DNA from: an uncultured Clostridia bacterium
GTDB lineage: Bacteria; Bacillota; Clostridia; Lachnospirales; Cellulosilyticaceae
NCBI GenBank assembly: GCA_937981575.1
Contig: CALJNR010000005.1
Location: 25,126-69,885 of the forward strand
Reading direction: 5' to 3'
Length of the DNA: 44,760 nt
In this document: positions 1 to 8,825 of the stretch, in pieces
How the letters are laid out: each line of letters begins with the position of its first letter
Position numbering within the stretch: position 1 is the first letter of the stretch
Made by a program: the position numbers and the translations under genes
Notes under the pieces: model-generated
The model's input: the letters and a program-made list of their open reading frames with translations, nothing else
The model's database searches: none
What the model was told of the DNA's origin: nothing

Positions 1-901
1 TGATATTTTGCTTCATATCTTCAAACATATGGACAACTTTAATATTTGCACCACCATGTTTTGGCCCTTTAAGTGACCCAAGAGCAGCAGCGATGACAGA
101 ATAAGTATCTGTTCCTGATGAAGTGACCAAGTGCGTTGTAAAAGAGGAGTTGTTTCCACCGCCGTGTTCAGCGTGCAGAATAAGCGCTAAATCAAGCAGG
201 GTGGCCTCTAGTTTAGTAAACTTTTTGTCAGGGCGTAGCATATAAAGAATATTTTCAGCAGTTGAATAGTCAGGTCTTGGCGGATGGATATACAAGCTTT
301 TGTTACCATGATAATGAGCATAAGCTTGATAACCATAAACGGCAATAGTCGGGAAAGAAGCAATGAGGCGTATACATTGTTTTAAAACATTCTGCATCGA
401 TACATCATCCGCATTGTCATCGAAGCTGTATAACGCAAGGACACTTCTAGCTAATACATTCATAATATCCTTGCTTGGCGCTTTGAAAATCATGTCGTTA
501 GCAAAATTATCCGGAAGCTTTCTATAAGTGCCTAATAATGCTTCGAATTCCGCAAGTTCTTCTTTTGTCGGTAATTTTCCAAATAATAAGAGGTAGGTAG
601 TTTCTTCGAACCCATAGCGTTCGTCTTTGAGATAACCGGCTGTAATATCTCTGACATCAATACCACGATAGCTTAGGCGGCCGGGAACAGGGATCATTTC
701 ATTCTCATCGACAATATAAGAATGTACTTCACCAATCTCAGTTAAACCAACTAATACACCGCGTCCATCTAAATCACGCAGTCCTCTTTTAACTTCATAT
801 TTTTTAAATAGTTCCGGATTGATATAATTGCTGGTTTCAGATAAGGCAGTGAGCTTTTGGAGTAATTCTTCCTCGTTTAAGTTATAGTTGTTGGTATTCA
901 G
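1..901 (-). CDS. Citrate synthase, partial (C-terminal end beyond the window)
   Basis: It condenses oxaloacetate and acetyl-CoA into citrate, in clostridia mainly to feed glutamate synthesis. About 300 codons are present; the C-terminal part lies before base 1. Translation of the minus strand shows family hallmarks in order: PGRLSYRGIDVRDI near residue 70, HAEHGGGNNSS near residue 242 (active-site His region) and LKGPKHGGAN near residue 281 (second active-site His). A 2-methylcitrate synthase cannot be fully excluded. No ATG or TTG is well placed. The Shine-Dalgarno GGAAGG lies 8 bases before a CTG codon (901-899), which I take as the start; GTG at 910-908 overlaps the Shine-Dalgarno itself. 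It lies downstream of rqcH on the same strand but has its own likely promoter. Confidence 0.93.
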   Translation of the reverse strand, partial: MNTNNYNLNEEELLQKLTALSETSNYINPELFKKYEVKRGLRDLDGRGVLVGLTEIGEVHSYIVDENEMIPVPGRLSYRGIDVRDITAGYLKDERYGFEETTYLLLFGKLPTKEELAEFEALLGTYRKLPDNFANDMIFKAPSKDIMNVLARSVLALYSFDDNADDVSMQNVLKQCIRLIASFPTIAVYGYQAYAHYHGNKSLYIHPPRPDYSTAENILYMLRPDKKFTKLEATLLDLALILHAEHGGGNNSSFTTHLVTSSGTDTYSVIAAALGSLKGPKHGGANIKVVHMFEDMKQNI

Positions 902-955
902 TTTAATCACCTTCCTTTTATAAAATGTATTAGGCTTAATCAATTGATATTATTA

Positions 956-984
956 AATTTACCATGATTCGGCCAATAAATCAA
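956..984 (-). promoter_or_regulatory. Probable sigma-A promoter of the citrate synthase gene
   Basis: On the minus strand TTGATT (984-979) and TAAATT (961-956) are separated by 17 bases, with a TGG just before the -10 that resembles an extended -10. The start codon follows about 55 bases downstream. Prediction from sequence only. Confidence 0.5.
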
Positions 985-1013
985 CATAATGAATATTGCA
1001 AATAAAGACACAA

Positions 1014-2780
1014 TTATTCACGAATAGCAAGTTTTTTAATATCAGATTCTACTGGCGTCACGTAAACTGTCTTAAAGTGCGTATAAATGACCATGCCGGG
1101 CTTGGCATTCGGAACTTTTTTAACATGCTTTCTTTGGGTATAATCAATAGCTACATTACTGGATAATCTGCCGCTGCTATAAAAGGCAGCGAGAGAGGCT
1201 GCTTCTACAAGGGTCTGATCATCTATTTCGGCATCATGCTGAGATTTGACGATAACATGTGATCCAGGACCGTCCTTAATATGAAGCCATAAGTCACTAC
1301 TTTTAGCAAATTTCATTGTCAGTTCATCATTCTGGTAATTATTCTTGCCGACATAGATATCATATCCTGAAGTCGACTTAAAGTGCAGAAAGGGAAGCGT
1401 TTTTTTAGTAGAATGACCTTTTTTGACCGCTTTGCGTTTTTTGAGGTATCCCATCGCAGCCAGTTCATTTCTAAGTTCTAAAATATCTTCTTTTGTTTCA
1501 AGAAGGTCTAAAGAGAGCATCACTGAATCAAGGTATTTCAGATCTTCTTCAATTTGAAGGAGCTGGCTGGACGCAGCTACTTCTGTACGTTTAGCCTTAC
1601 TATAAAGTTTGAAATAGTGCTGAGCATTTTGAATAGCCGACAGATTTTCATCTAATGGGATAATGATTTCTTCATAAGGCTCTGTGTAATAATTAATGGT
1701 TGCAAAGTTTTTGGCTTTAGCCGGAATTTGATGAGAATAGGCTGTTAAAAGTTCACCATAGATTTTATACAGCTCTTTGTTTTGTGCATCCAAAAGAGCT
1801 TTTTCTTGAATTTGTTTTTTGCGTACTGCTCTTTCAATGAAGTTATGCACTAGCTTTTTGATATCTGTGGTCTTCTGTGAGATATTAAAACGGCTGCTCT
1901 TTTCAAAATAATAGGTCTCGACAAGATGGCTGACAGAAGAAAAAGGCTGAGCATTGTATAAATGATAGACATTAAGCATCATACTATAAAAATCAATGAA
2001 ACCTTCATCAGATTGAAGATACAAAACAGGATTAAAACTTTTGCGTTTGACTTGGCTGATAAAGGCATCAAAGGCTTGATACAGCTTTGAACAGGTTTTA
2101 ACATCTGCATGTATCCCAGGAAGCTCAGGATCTAACTTGGCATTAAGGCAGATTTCATTAGCAGCCACGGGACTCAGCCCACTGTATGACGCATAAATAC
2201 ATTTGTAGAGCGGCATGTTTTTGGACTGGATGCTTTCAATAAAACTTTCTTGTGCAGCTTCCAGAGGGTTTTCTTTGTTTTGGTTTGGTGGAAAACTATA
2301 GGGTTTGTGGGGAAGGACTACCCGGACACTGCTGGTATCAGAAGAAATATGTTTGATACTGTCAAGCAGGATGCCGTCTTTTTTTACCAGCATAATATTG
2401 CTGTGCCTTCCCATAATTTCTATAATCAGGGACTTGATCTCTTTATCGCCTAGTTCATTGGTTGCCTCTATATCAAACTGAACAATTCTTTCAAAGTGCG
2501 GCTGAGAGATACTTGAAATTTTCCCCCCTTGAAGATGTTTTCTAAGCATCATACAAAACATAGGGGGTTCATGAGAAGGATTTTTTGCAAGGGTAGACAG
2601 ATGAAGACGCGGATAACTGCTGTTAGCAGTTAAAAGCAATTTATAAGTAGTGCTTTGATTTCTAATCGATAAAAGAACATCCTCTTTTTCAATTTGATAA
2701 ATTTTATCAATGCGTCCATTCAAAAGCGTTAAATTAAGTTCATGGACGATATTTGCAAGAACTATACCATCTAAAGCCAT
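1014..2780 (-). CDS. rqcH: RqcH/Rqc2-type NFACT protein (ribosome quality control; fibronectin-binding-protein-like)
   Basis: 588 residues, the normal length for bacterial NFACT proteins. The N-terminal NFACT-N domain begins MALDGIVLANIVHELN, a charged coiled-coil middle spans roughly residues 290-440, and the C-terminal NFACT-R (DUF814) domain carries LWLHIKDGPGSHVIVKS near residue 500. In Bacillus subtilis RqcH binds stalled 50S subunits with peptidyl-tRNA and recruits tRNA-Ala to add C-terminal alanine tails that mark the chain for degradation. Older annotations call the family fibronectin-binding. The ATG at 2780 follows AAGGAGG with good spacing. It is transcribed away from yicC. Confidence 0.93.
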   Translation of the reverse strand: MALDGIVLANIVHELNLTLLNGRIDKIYQIEKEDVLLSIRNQSTTYKLLLTANSSYPRLHLSTLAKNPSHEPPMFCMMLRKHLQGGKISSISQPHFERIVQFDIEATNELGDKEIKSLIIEIMGRHSNIMLVKKDGILLDSIKHISSDTSSVRVVLPHKPYSFPPNQNKENPLEAAQESFIESIQSKNMPLYKCIYASYSGLSPVAANEICLNAKLDPELPGIHADVKTCSKLYQAFDAFISQVKRKSFNPVLYLQSDEGFIDFYSMMLNVYHLYNAQPFSSVSHLVETYYFEKSSRFNISQKTTDIKKLVHNFIERAVRKKQIQEKALLDAQNKELYKIYGELLTAYSHQIPAKAKNFATINYYTEPYEEIIIPLDENLSAIQNAQHYFKLYSKAKRTEVAASSQLLQIEEDLKYLDSVMLSLDLLETKEDILELRNELAAMGYLKKRKAVKKGHSTKKTLPFLHFKSTSGYDIYVGKNNYQNDELTMKFAKSSDLWLHIKDGPGSHVIVKSQHDAEIDDQTLVEAASLAAFYSSGRLSSNVAIDYTQRKHVKKVPNAKPGMVIYTHFKTVYVTPVESDIKKLAIRE

Positions 2781-2811
2781 AATAAGTTTGCCTCCTTATA
2801 ATATATGGCAA

Positions 2812-2817
2812 AGTATA
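2812..2817 (-). promoter_or_regulatory. Possible -10 box (extended) for rqcH
   Basis: Minus strand reads TGC then TATACT at 2817-2812, about 35 bases before the rqcH start. The -35 region is poor, so this rests on the extended -10 alone. It sits back to back with the yicC promoter. Confidence 0.4.
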
Positions 2818-2828
2818 GCATAATTTTT

Positions 2829-2857
2829 TTGAAAATGAAAGGAATCTATGTTATAAT
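2829..2857 (+). promoter_or_regulatory. Sigma-A promoter of the yicC-remA-gmk-rpoZ operon
   Basis: TTGAAA (2829-2834) and TATAAT (2852-2857) are separated by exactly 17 bases, close to consensus for housekeeping sigma. The yicC start codon is about 60 bases downstream. Confidence 0.75.
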
Positions 2858-2919
2858 ATAATACAATTGATTTTTATAGATCGAAAAGCGTACATTTCAG
2901 AATGGAAGCAGGGGAAAAC

Positions 2920-3795
2920 ATGATTTATAGTATGACAGGATACGGAAGGTGTGAATACGAAGAAAATAATCGTAAGCTTACAGTGGAAATAAGCTCGATT
3001 AATCATCGCTATTTAGATATCAATATAAGAATGCCAAGAACGCTTACACATCTGGAAGATGGTGTGCGGAAAATGATTAAACAAAAAGTTAAACGGGGCA
3101 AGCTGGATGTAAGTATTTATTATTTCAGCACAGCAGAAGACGATATAGAAGTGATTGTTAATGATCATCTGTGTAAAGGGTATATAGAAGGGTATAAAAA
3201 AATTGCAGAAATCTTTCATTTAGAAGATGATCTGAAACTTTCACATCTTCTTGCCGTAAATGACATGGTAGTTATTCAAAAAAAATCAGCTGATGATGAG
3301 ATAGCTTCTTATTTGAATCATGCCCTTGAAGCTGCCCTTGATCAGCTTGTTAGAATGCGTCTTACAGAAGGAGAGGCCCTGAAAGAGGATATTATATGCA
3401 AAACGAAGTATCTGCATGAACTGATTGAAGCGATCAGCCAAAGAAGTTTTCTTATTGTCGATGAATACCGTAAAAAACTCGAAGCAAGAATGGCTGTACT
3501 GCTTGAAAATGTAACGATAGATGAGAGCCGGATGGCAACTGAAGCGGCTTTTTTTGCAGATAAGTGCTCAATTGATGAAGAGCTTACCAGATTAAAAAGC
3601 CATATGCTGCAGCTTGTTGGCATTTTAGAAGAAGGCGGTGTTGTAGGCAGAAAGCTTGATTTTCTTATGCAGGAGATTAACAGGGAAGCAAATACAATCG
3701 GCTCAAAAGCCAATGACTATGATATTACAAAATACGTTGTTGATCTTAAAACAGAAGTTGAAAAAATAAGAGAACAAGTACAAAATATCGAGTAG
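2920..3795 (+). CDS. yicC: YicC/YloC family endoribonuclease
   Basis: The family opens with the conserved block [10 protein letters not shown], seen here, and ends with the conserved [11 protein letters not shown] helix. YicC-like proteins are endoribonucleases implicated in small-RNA and mRNA turnover. The frame is open from an ATG at 2902, but the ATG at 2920 is preferred. It is preceded by AGGGGA at suitable spacing and gives the usual family N-terminus, leaving 291 residues. DUF1732, which holds conserved acidic residues, makes up the C-terminal third (for example [19 protein letters not shown]). It is first in an operon with remA, gmk and rpoZ, as in Bacillus. Confidence 0.92.
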   Translation: MIYSMTGYGRCEYEENNRKLTVEISSINHRYLDINIRMPRTLTHLEDGVRKMIKQKVKRGKLDVSIYYFSTAEDDIEVIVNDHLCKGYIEGYKKIAEIFHLEDDLKLSHLLAVNDMVVIQKKSADDEIASYLNHALEAALDQLVRMRLTEGEALKEDIICKTKYLHELIEAISQRSFLIVDEYRKKLEARMAVLLENVTIDESRMATEAAFFADKCSIDEELTRLKSHMLQLVGILEEGGVVGRKLDFLMQEINREANTIGSKANDYDITKYVVDLKTEVEKIREQVQNIE

Positions 3796-3803
3796 GTGTA
3801 AAT

Positions 3804-4049
3804 ATGGGGAATTTTATTAATATAGGCTATGGAAATATTGTATCGTCAAACCGGATTGTTGCGATTGTTGCAGCAGAGTCTGCTCCTATAAAACGTCTGA
3901 TTGCAGAAGCAAGAGAAAAATCAAATCTTATTGATGCAACTCAGGGCAGGAAGACAAGAGGCGTTATTATTACAGACAGCAATCAAGTGATTTTATCTGC
4001 GCTTTTGCCTGATACTATGGCGAGCAGGCTGATTGTTACGAAAGAATAA
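3804..4049 (+). CDS. remA: RemA family regulator (DUF370)
   Basis: 81 residues, matching the whole DUF370 family. In B. subtilis RemA (YlzA) is a DNA-binding protein that activates extracellular-matrix and osmoprotection genes and assembles into rings that bind DNA. Conserved features visible are FINIGYGN at the start and the central motif [16 protein letters not shown]. It lies 8 bases after yicC and 24 before gmk, the canonical order. Whether it controls matrix genes in this organism cannot be told from the window. Confidence 0.92.
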   Translation: MGNFINIGYGNIVSSNRIVAIVAAESAPIKRLIAEAREKSNLIDATQGRKTRGVIITDSNQVILSALLPDTMASRLIVTKE

Positions 4050-4073
4050 TCTATTTTGAGTTAGGAGATATTT

Positions 4074-4691
4074 ATGATAAAAGAAGGATTAAAGGTTGTT
4101 TTATCAGGGCCTTCGGGGTCCGGAAAAGGAACGATTGTCAAAGAGCTTATTAAAGATGATAACTTTAAGCTTTCAGTATCGGCGACAACCCGTAAGCCCA
4201 GAGAAGGCGAAGAACACGGCGTGCACTACTTTTTTAAAACCAAAGAAGAGTTTTGCAATATGATAGAGCAAAGCGAGCTTCTTGAATATGCACAGTTTTG
4301 CGATAATTACTATGGTACACCAAAGTGTTTTATTGAGGAATGTGTAGAAAATGGAAAAGATGTTATCCTTGAAATAGAAGTACAAGGCGCAGCTCAGGTC
4401 AAAGCTGTTTATCCGGATGCTATTTTTATTTTTGTCATCCCTCCTTCGCTTCGGGAACTAGAAAACAGACTTGTTGGCAGAAATACCGAGACGGGTGATG
4501 TTATTCAAAAAAGGCTTGAAAGAGCAAAAGAAGAAATATATTTATATAGGGAGTATGATTATATTATTATTAATGATAATATAGAACGAGCAGCATCAGA
4601 TATCAGAAACGTTATAACAGCAGAAAAACTAAAAAGTTATAGATTTGATGAAGATATAAAAATCATGTTAAATCACAAGGAGGATTTTTAA
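4074..4691 (+). CDS. gmk: Guanylate kinase
   Basis: Phosphorylates GMP (and dGMP) to GDP using ATP in the cytosol, an essential step in guanine nucleotide synthesis. The P-loop GPSGSGKGT is at about residues 12-20. It is followed by the GMP-binding region with TTRKPREGEEHGVHY and the lid and core motifs ending IINDNIERA. 205 residues is standard. The start follows TTAGGAGATATTT. The stop is immediately followed by an ATG for rpoZ, so the two are probably translationally coupled. Confidence 0.97.
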   Translation: MIKEGLKVVLSGPSGSGKGTIVKELIKDDNFKLSVSATTRKPREGEEHGVHYFFKTKEEFCNMIEQSELLEYAQFCDNYYGTPKCFIEECVENGKDVILEIEVQGAAQVKAVYPDAIFIFVIPPSLRELENRLVGRNTETGDVIQKRLERAKEEIYLYREYDYIIINDNIERAASDIRNVITAEKLKSYRFDEDIKIMLNHKEDF

Positions 4692-5003
4692 ATGCTACAA
4701 CCATCTTATACACAAATTATGAAAAAGTTAAATGCCGAAGGAACTTCAAAGCTTACAAGTAGGTATTCCATTGTTATTGCAACAGCTAAACGCGCAAGAC
4801 AGATTATTGATATTGTCAATGAACAGGCTGCAGCGAATAAAGAGGCTGATAAAACAGGAGAAAAAGTAAGTGCATCAGTAAAAAGTAAACAAGCAGCAGA
4901 GCTTAATGAACAGCTTAAAAGTAAGAAGCCTATTTCCATTGCAGTTGAGGAAATATATAGCGCTAAAATTATGATGAGTGAATATTACGCAGAAGATAAA
5001 TAG
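4692..5003 (+). CDS. rpoZ: DNA-directed RNA polymerase omega subunit
   Basis: 103 residues. The N-terminal half has the omega fold with SRYSIVIATAKRARQI; the C-terminal conserved block is KPISIAVEEIYSAKI. Omega helps assemble and stabilise core RNA polymerase around beta-prime. A Lys/Glu/Ala-rich insertion separates the two blocks, making it longer than the roughly 67-residue Bacillus form; I recall this as common in Lachnospiraceae-type clostridia. The Shine-Dalgarno AGGAGG lies inside the end of gmk. It is the last gene before a hairpin terminator. Confidence 0.94.
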   Translation: MLQPSYTQIMKKLNAEGTSKLTSRYSIVIATAKRARQIIDIVNEQAAANKEADKTGEKVSASVKSKQAAELNEQLKSKKPISIAVEEIYSAKIMMSEYYAEDK

Positions 5004-5024
5004 TTTGTATGAACTGCAGCAGCC

Positions 5025-5060
5025 AAGACATAAAGAAGATTCTTTATGTCTTAATTGTTA
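5025..5060 (+). terminator. Hairpin terminator after rpoZ
   Basis: A perfect 13-bp inverted repeat, AAGACATAAAGAA (5025-5037) with TTCTTTATGTCTT (5040-5052), is followed by only a modest T-rich stretch (AATTGTTA). Termination may therefore be partial, with read-through to priA. Confidence 0.6.
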
Positions 5061-5119
5061 CAAAAGCATAACAGCTTCATTCAAAAAGTTATCAGCAGCA
5101 TCAGAACAGGGGAGTATTT

Positions 5120-7378
5120 ATGCCTAAGTATGCACAAGTCATTATTGATTTTGCCACCATTGCAGAAATAGATCATGTATTTACCTATATTATTGAAGAG
5201 CAGCATAGTGACAAGGTTCAAATAGGACAAAGAGTAAAAGTTCCTTTTGGCAAGTACAATGCACTTCAGACAGGTTATGTAATAGGGATTTCAGAGAATA
5301 GGGGCCCAGAAAATTATCCGCTTAAAGCTATTTTTAGTATTGTTGACCCTGTGCCGCTGTTATCAGCGGTTCAATTAGATATAGCCCACTTTATTGTGGC
5401 GTATTATGGTACAAGCTATGCAGCAGCCCTCGAAGCCGTAACCCCCCCGGGGCTTGGGGATAAGCCTTTTGTGGAAGAACCGGATTTTGAGGAGTATATC
5501 ATGCTTACTGAAGATTTGGAAAGCGTGCAGCAATATATATATCAGAATAAGAATAAAAAGACCTTCAGCAAACAGCGTTTTATTCTAGAGTATTTATTAG
5601 ATCATCCCAAGGTTTGCCAAAAGGAACTTGAGGCTGCTGCAGAGTTTAGTAGGTCCTCGCTCAAAACACTTTTGCAGCATCATTTTATTATCAGAGAAAA
5701 ACTAGAAAAAAACTTTGTGCCAGATCGTATTCGTTATGAAGCCTTCAAACCGCTGAATGACGAGCAGGAAAAGGCTAAAACGAGAATTTGCGAGGCTGTT
5801 TCATCAAGCTGTTATCGCACCCTATTGCTGCAGGGAGTTACTGGAAGCGGTAAGACAGAGGTGTTTTTATATGCTATTAAAGAGGTCCTGGAGTCAGGTG
5901 GATCGGCCATCATATTGGTTCCTGAAATCGCACTGACCAAGCAGACTTTAGAAAGATTTAAAGAACGTTTCGGCAACCGTGCAGCACTTATTCATAGCCG
6001 GATGACGCCTAAAGAAAGGCAGAACCTTTACTTAAGGGCAAAATCTGGAAAAGTATCTATTGTTATCGGTCCAAGAAGTGCTGTATTTATGCCCCTAGGA
6101 AATCTAAAGCTTATTGTAATCGATGAAGAACATGAAGCAACCTATAAATCAGAGAGTATGCCTAAATATCATGCAGCAGATATTGCTAAAATGCGCATGC
6201 AGAAAGAGGGCGGCGTCGTGCTGCTTGCTTCGGCAACGCCCAGCATCGAAACTTACTATCAGTCTGAAATCGGAAATTATGATAAAGTAATGCTAAAGCG
6301 CAGAATAGGAGATGCAGAACTTCCAGAAGTAATAACAGTGGATATGAGACTTGAACTTCGGGAAGGCAATCATCAAGTTATCAGCCAAAGATTGTACGAA
6401 GGGATCAAGAAGACACTGGACTTTGGGCAGCAGGTGATGCTTCTTATTAACCGCCGGGGGCATTCTACTTTTATTAACTGCAGAAGCTGTGGTCATGTTA
6501 TAAAATGTGAGCACTGTGATGTAGCAATGACCTACCATTTATCGGCGAAGTCACTGGAATGCCACTACTGCGGAAAAAAACTGGCAGTCCCTGATAAGTG
6601 CCCGGCATGTGAATCTAAGTATATTCGTTTTTTTGGAAGCGGAACTGAAAAAATTGAGGAATTTCTCAAACAGCACTTTGAAGCATATGGCATTGCCAGA
6701 ATGGATCTGGATACCACCGGGGGCAAAGAAGGCCATCATAAAATATTGGATGCTTTTGCAAACCGAGAGGTGAACCTTCTGATCGGAACTCAGATGATAG
6801 CCAAAGGCCATGACTTTAAAGATGTGGCACTGGTCGGAATTATTGCTGCTGATATGTCTTTATTTATGCAGGATTTCAGAAGCAGTGAAAGGACCTTCCA
6901 GCTCATTACTCAGGCTATGGGACGGGCTGGACGGTCAGGGGCAAAAGGACAGGTCATTATCCAAACGTACAATCCGGATCATATTGTACTCCAAAGAATA
7001 AAATATAATAAGCAGGAGCTTTTTTATAAAGAAGAACTGTCTAACAGGCAGCTGATGGGGTACCCGCCATTTGAGCATATCTTTACGGTACTTGTAACCG
7101 GTAAAAATGAGCAGCAAGTTATCAAGGCGGCGTATACTTTGGCGCAGTACTACCGCCATTACAGCCAAAAGGGGCAGACAGCATTTCGGGTAATAGGACC
7201 AAGTGCAGCGGTATTAGGCAAGCTTGTAGATGAATATAGGTGGCGGATTATCATATTATCAAGTGATCGGGAGAAACTGCTTATATACGGGAAATACTGC
7301 CTAAGGCGGTATAAAGATGAACAAAAAGCGGAAAGTATAAAAGTTCAGTGGGATATAGACCCGCTTAGTATGATGTAA
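5120..7378 (+). CDS. priA: Primosomal protein N' (replication restart helicase PriA)
   Basis: A 3'-to-5' superfamily 2 helicase that recognises abandoned replication forks and starts primosome assembly with DnaD/DnaB/DnaI-type partners. 752 residues. Domain order: N-terminal DNA-binding domain (MPKYAQVIIDF), winged helix, helicase lobe 1 with Walker A GVTGSGKTE (about 238-246) and Walker B IDEEHE (about 334). A zinc region with eight cysteines follows at about 454-500 (CRSCGHVIKCEHC and CHYCGKK then CPAC). Helicase lobe 2 has QAMGRAGRSG. In B. subtilis coaBC lies between rpoZ and priA; it is absent here. Confidence 0.97.
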   Translation: MPKYAQVIIDFATIAEIDHVFTYIIEEQHSDKVQIGQRVKVPFGKYNALQTGYVIGISENRGPENYPLKAIFSIVDPVPLLSAVQLDIAHFIVAYYGTSYAAALEAVTPPGLGDKPFVEEPDFEEYIMLTEDLESVQQYIYQNKNKKTFSKQRFILEYLLDHPKVCQKELEAAAEFSRSSLKTLLQHHFIIREKLEKNFVPDRIRYEAFKPLNDEQEKAKTRICEAVSSSCYRTLLLQGVTGSGKTEVFLYAIKEVLESGGSAIILVPEIALTKQTLERFKERFGNRAALIHSRMTPKERQNLYLRAKSGKVSIVIGPRSAVFMPLGNLKLIVIDEEHEATYKSESMPKYHAADIAKMRMQKEGGVVLLASATPSIETYYQSEIGNYDKVMLKRRIGDAELPEVITVDMRLELREGNHQVISQRLYEGIKKTLDFGQQVMLLINRRGHSTFINCRSCGHVIKCEHCDVAMTYHLSAKSLECHYCGKKLAVPDKCPACESKYIRFFGSGTEKIEEFLKQHFEAYGIARMDLDTTGGKEGHHKILDAFANREVNLLIGTQMIAKGHDFKDVALVGIIAADMSLFMQDFRSSERTFQLITQAMGRAGRSGAKGQVIIQTYNPDHIVLQRIKYNKQELFYKEELSNRQLMGYPPFEHIFTVLVTGKNEQQVIKAAYTLAQYYRHYSQKGQTAFRVIGPSAAVLGKLVDEYRWRIIILSSDREKLLIYGKYCLRRYKDEQKAESIKVQWDIDPLSMM

Positions 7379-7392
7379 ATAAGGAGGATATT

Positions 7393-7857
7393 ATGGGAAT
7401 AAGGACAATTAGAACAGAAAAGGAAGAGCTCTTAAGAAAAGTATCAAAACCTGTTAAAAAGTTTGATGAAAGCCTCTGGCAGCTTCTAGATGATATGAAA
7501 GATACGATGTATATGGCAGATGGAATTGGACTGGCAGCACCGCAGATCGGTATTTTAAGAAGAGTATTTACAATTGATATAGGTGAAGGGATCATTGAAT
7601 TTATCAATCCTGAGATTTTAGAAGCAGATGGTGAGCAGTTTGGGGAAGAAGGGTGTCTGAGTATTCCTCAAAAATATGGGCAGGTAAGAAGATCAAACCG
7701 CGTGAAAATGAGAGCGCAAAACAGAGAAGGAGAGTTCTTTGAGGTCGAAGGAGAAGGACTAATGGCCAGAGCAATGCTTCATGAATATGACCACCTGGAA
7801 GGCAAATTGTTTATTGATCTGGTTGAAGGAGATCTGATAGACGCAGCAGACAGATAA
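7393..7857 (+). CDS. def: Peptide deformylase
   Basis: Removes the formyl group from the initiator methionine of nascent proteins, acting at the ribosome exit with a bound Fe2+ or Zn2+. All three family motifs are present: GIGLAAPQIG (about 41-50), EEGCLSIP with the metal-binding Cys, and MLHEYDHLEG, whose HExxH (H130, E131, H134) supplies two metal ligands and the catalytic Glu. 154 residues is a short, class I-like form. The start follows AGGAGG. It sits directly before fmt, the enzyme that adds the formyl group, as in most bacteria. Confidence 0.97.
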   Translation: MGIRTIRTEKEELLRKVSKPVKKFDESLWQLLDDMKDTMYMADGIGLAAPQIGILRRVFTIDIGEGIIEFINPEILEADGEQFGEEGCLSIPQKYGQVRRSNRVKMRAQNREGEFFEVEGEGLMARAMLHEYDHLEGKLFIDLVEGDLIDAADR

Positions 7858-7871
7858 CAATGGAGGACGCT

Positions 7872-8807
7872 ATGAATATTGTATTTATGGGAACACCAGA
7901 CTTTGCTGTTCCAACACTTGAGATGTTAATTAAAGAGCAGCATCATATTTTGGCTGTAGTAACACAGCCTGATAAGCCAAAAGGAAGAGGCAATAAGGAA
8001 ACGATGTCACCTGTTAAAGAGATGGCCTTAAAACATGAACTTCCGGTTTTGCAGCCAGTTAAAATAAAAGGGGATGAATTGTTTTGCAAGCACATAGAAT
8101 CTTTAAATCCTGATATTATAATAGTAGTAGCATTTGGTCAAATACTTCCCCCAAGTATTCTAGCTATTCCTAAATATGGGTGCATTAATATTCATGGGTC
8201 GCTGCTTCCAAAATATAGAGGCGCAGCCCCTATTCAGTGGTCGATTATCAATGGTGATGTGCTAACTGGAGTGACTATTATGTATATGGACCCAGGTATG
8301 GACACAGGTGATATGCTTCTAAAAAGAGAAATACCTATCACAAAAGAAGACACCTATTTAAGTCTTCATGATAAAATGAAGCATGTGGGAGCAGAGGCAC
8401 TTAAAGAAGCTTTTCCAATGATTACAGGAGGCGGTGTTATGCGGCAAAAGCAAAACGATGCTGAAAGCACCTATGCTCCGATGATTAGTAAAACACTAGG
8501 GGAGATAGACTGGAGTAAGTCAAGTTATGTCATAGATGCACTCATTCGTGGATTAAATCCATGGCCAACTGGATATACCTATTATAAAGGCGAAATGATG
8601 AAAATCTGGAAGGCAAGCCCGATAGAATCTTCTTCTAAGATGCTGCCAGGCAGTATTATAAGGGTTGATAAAGGTGGAATAGTTGTGCAGACTGGGGAAG
8701 AAAGCTTACTGATACAAGAGATACAAATGCCAAATAAAAAGCGTATGCCCGTATCAGAATATATCAAGGGAAATCCGATGTGTGAGGGTACTATGCTTGG
8801 AATATGA
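7872..8807 (+). CDS. fmt: Methionyl-tRNA formyltransferase
   Basis: Transfers a formyl group from 10-formyl-tetrahydrofolate to Met-tRNA(fMet) so that translation can start. The N-terminal Rossmann domain begins NIVFMGTPDFAVPTLE, with the catalytic and folate-binding regions LPKYRGAAPIQWSI and YMDPGMDTGD. The C-terminal OB-like domain starts around LNPWPTGYTY. An in-frame ATG at 7860 overlaps the ribosome binding site region. The ATG at 7872, preceded by GGAGG, gives the standard N-terminus and 311 residues. It is coupled to def 14 bases upstream. Confidence 0.96.
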   Translation: MNIVFMGTPDFAVPTLEMLIKEQHHILAVVTQPDKPKGRGNKETMSPVKEMALKHELPVLQPVKIKGDELFCKHIESLNPDIIIVVAFGQILPPSILAIPKYGCINIHGSLLPKYRGAAPIQWSIINGDVLTGVTIMYMDPGMDTGDMLLKREIPITKEDTYLSLHDKMKHVGAEALKEAFPMITGGGVMRQKQNDAESTYAPMISKTLGEIDWSKSSYVIDALIRGLNPWPTGYTYYKGEMMKIWKASPIESSSKMLPGSIIRVDKGGIVVQTGEESLLIQEIQMPNKKRMPVSEYIKGNPMCEGTMLGI

Positions 8808-8825
8808 TGAGAAGGAGTGATAAAA

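Noticed and set aside
3342..3713. A 123-codon minus-strand frame within yicC
   Set aside because: Ser/Leu-rich shadow of a well-supported conserved gene, no start signal.
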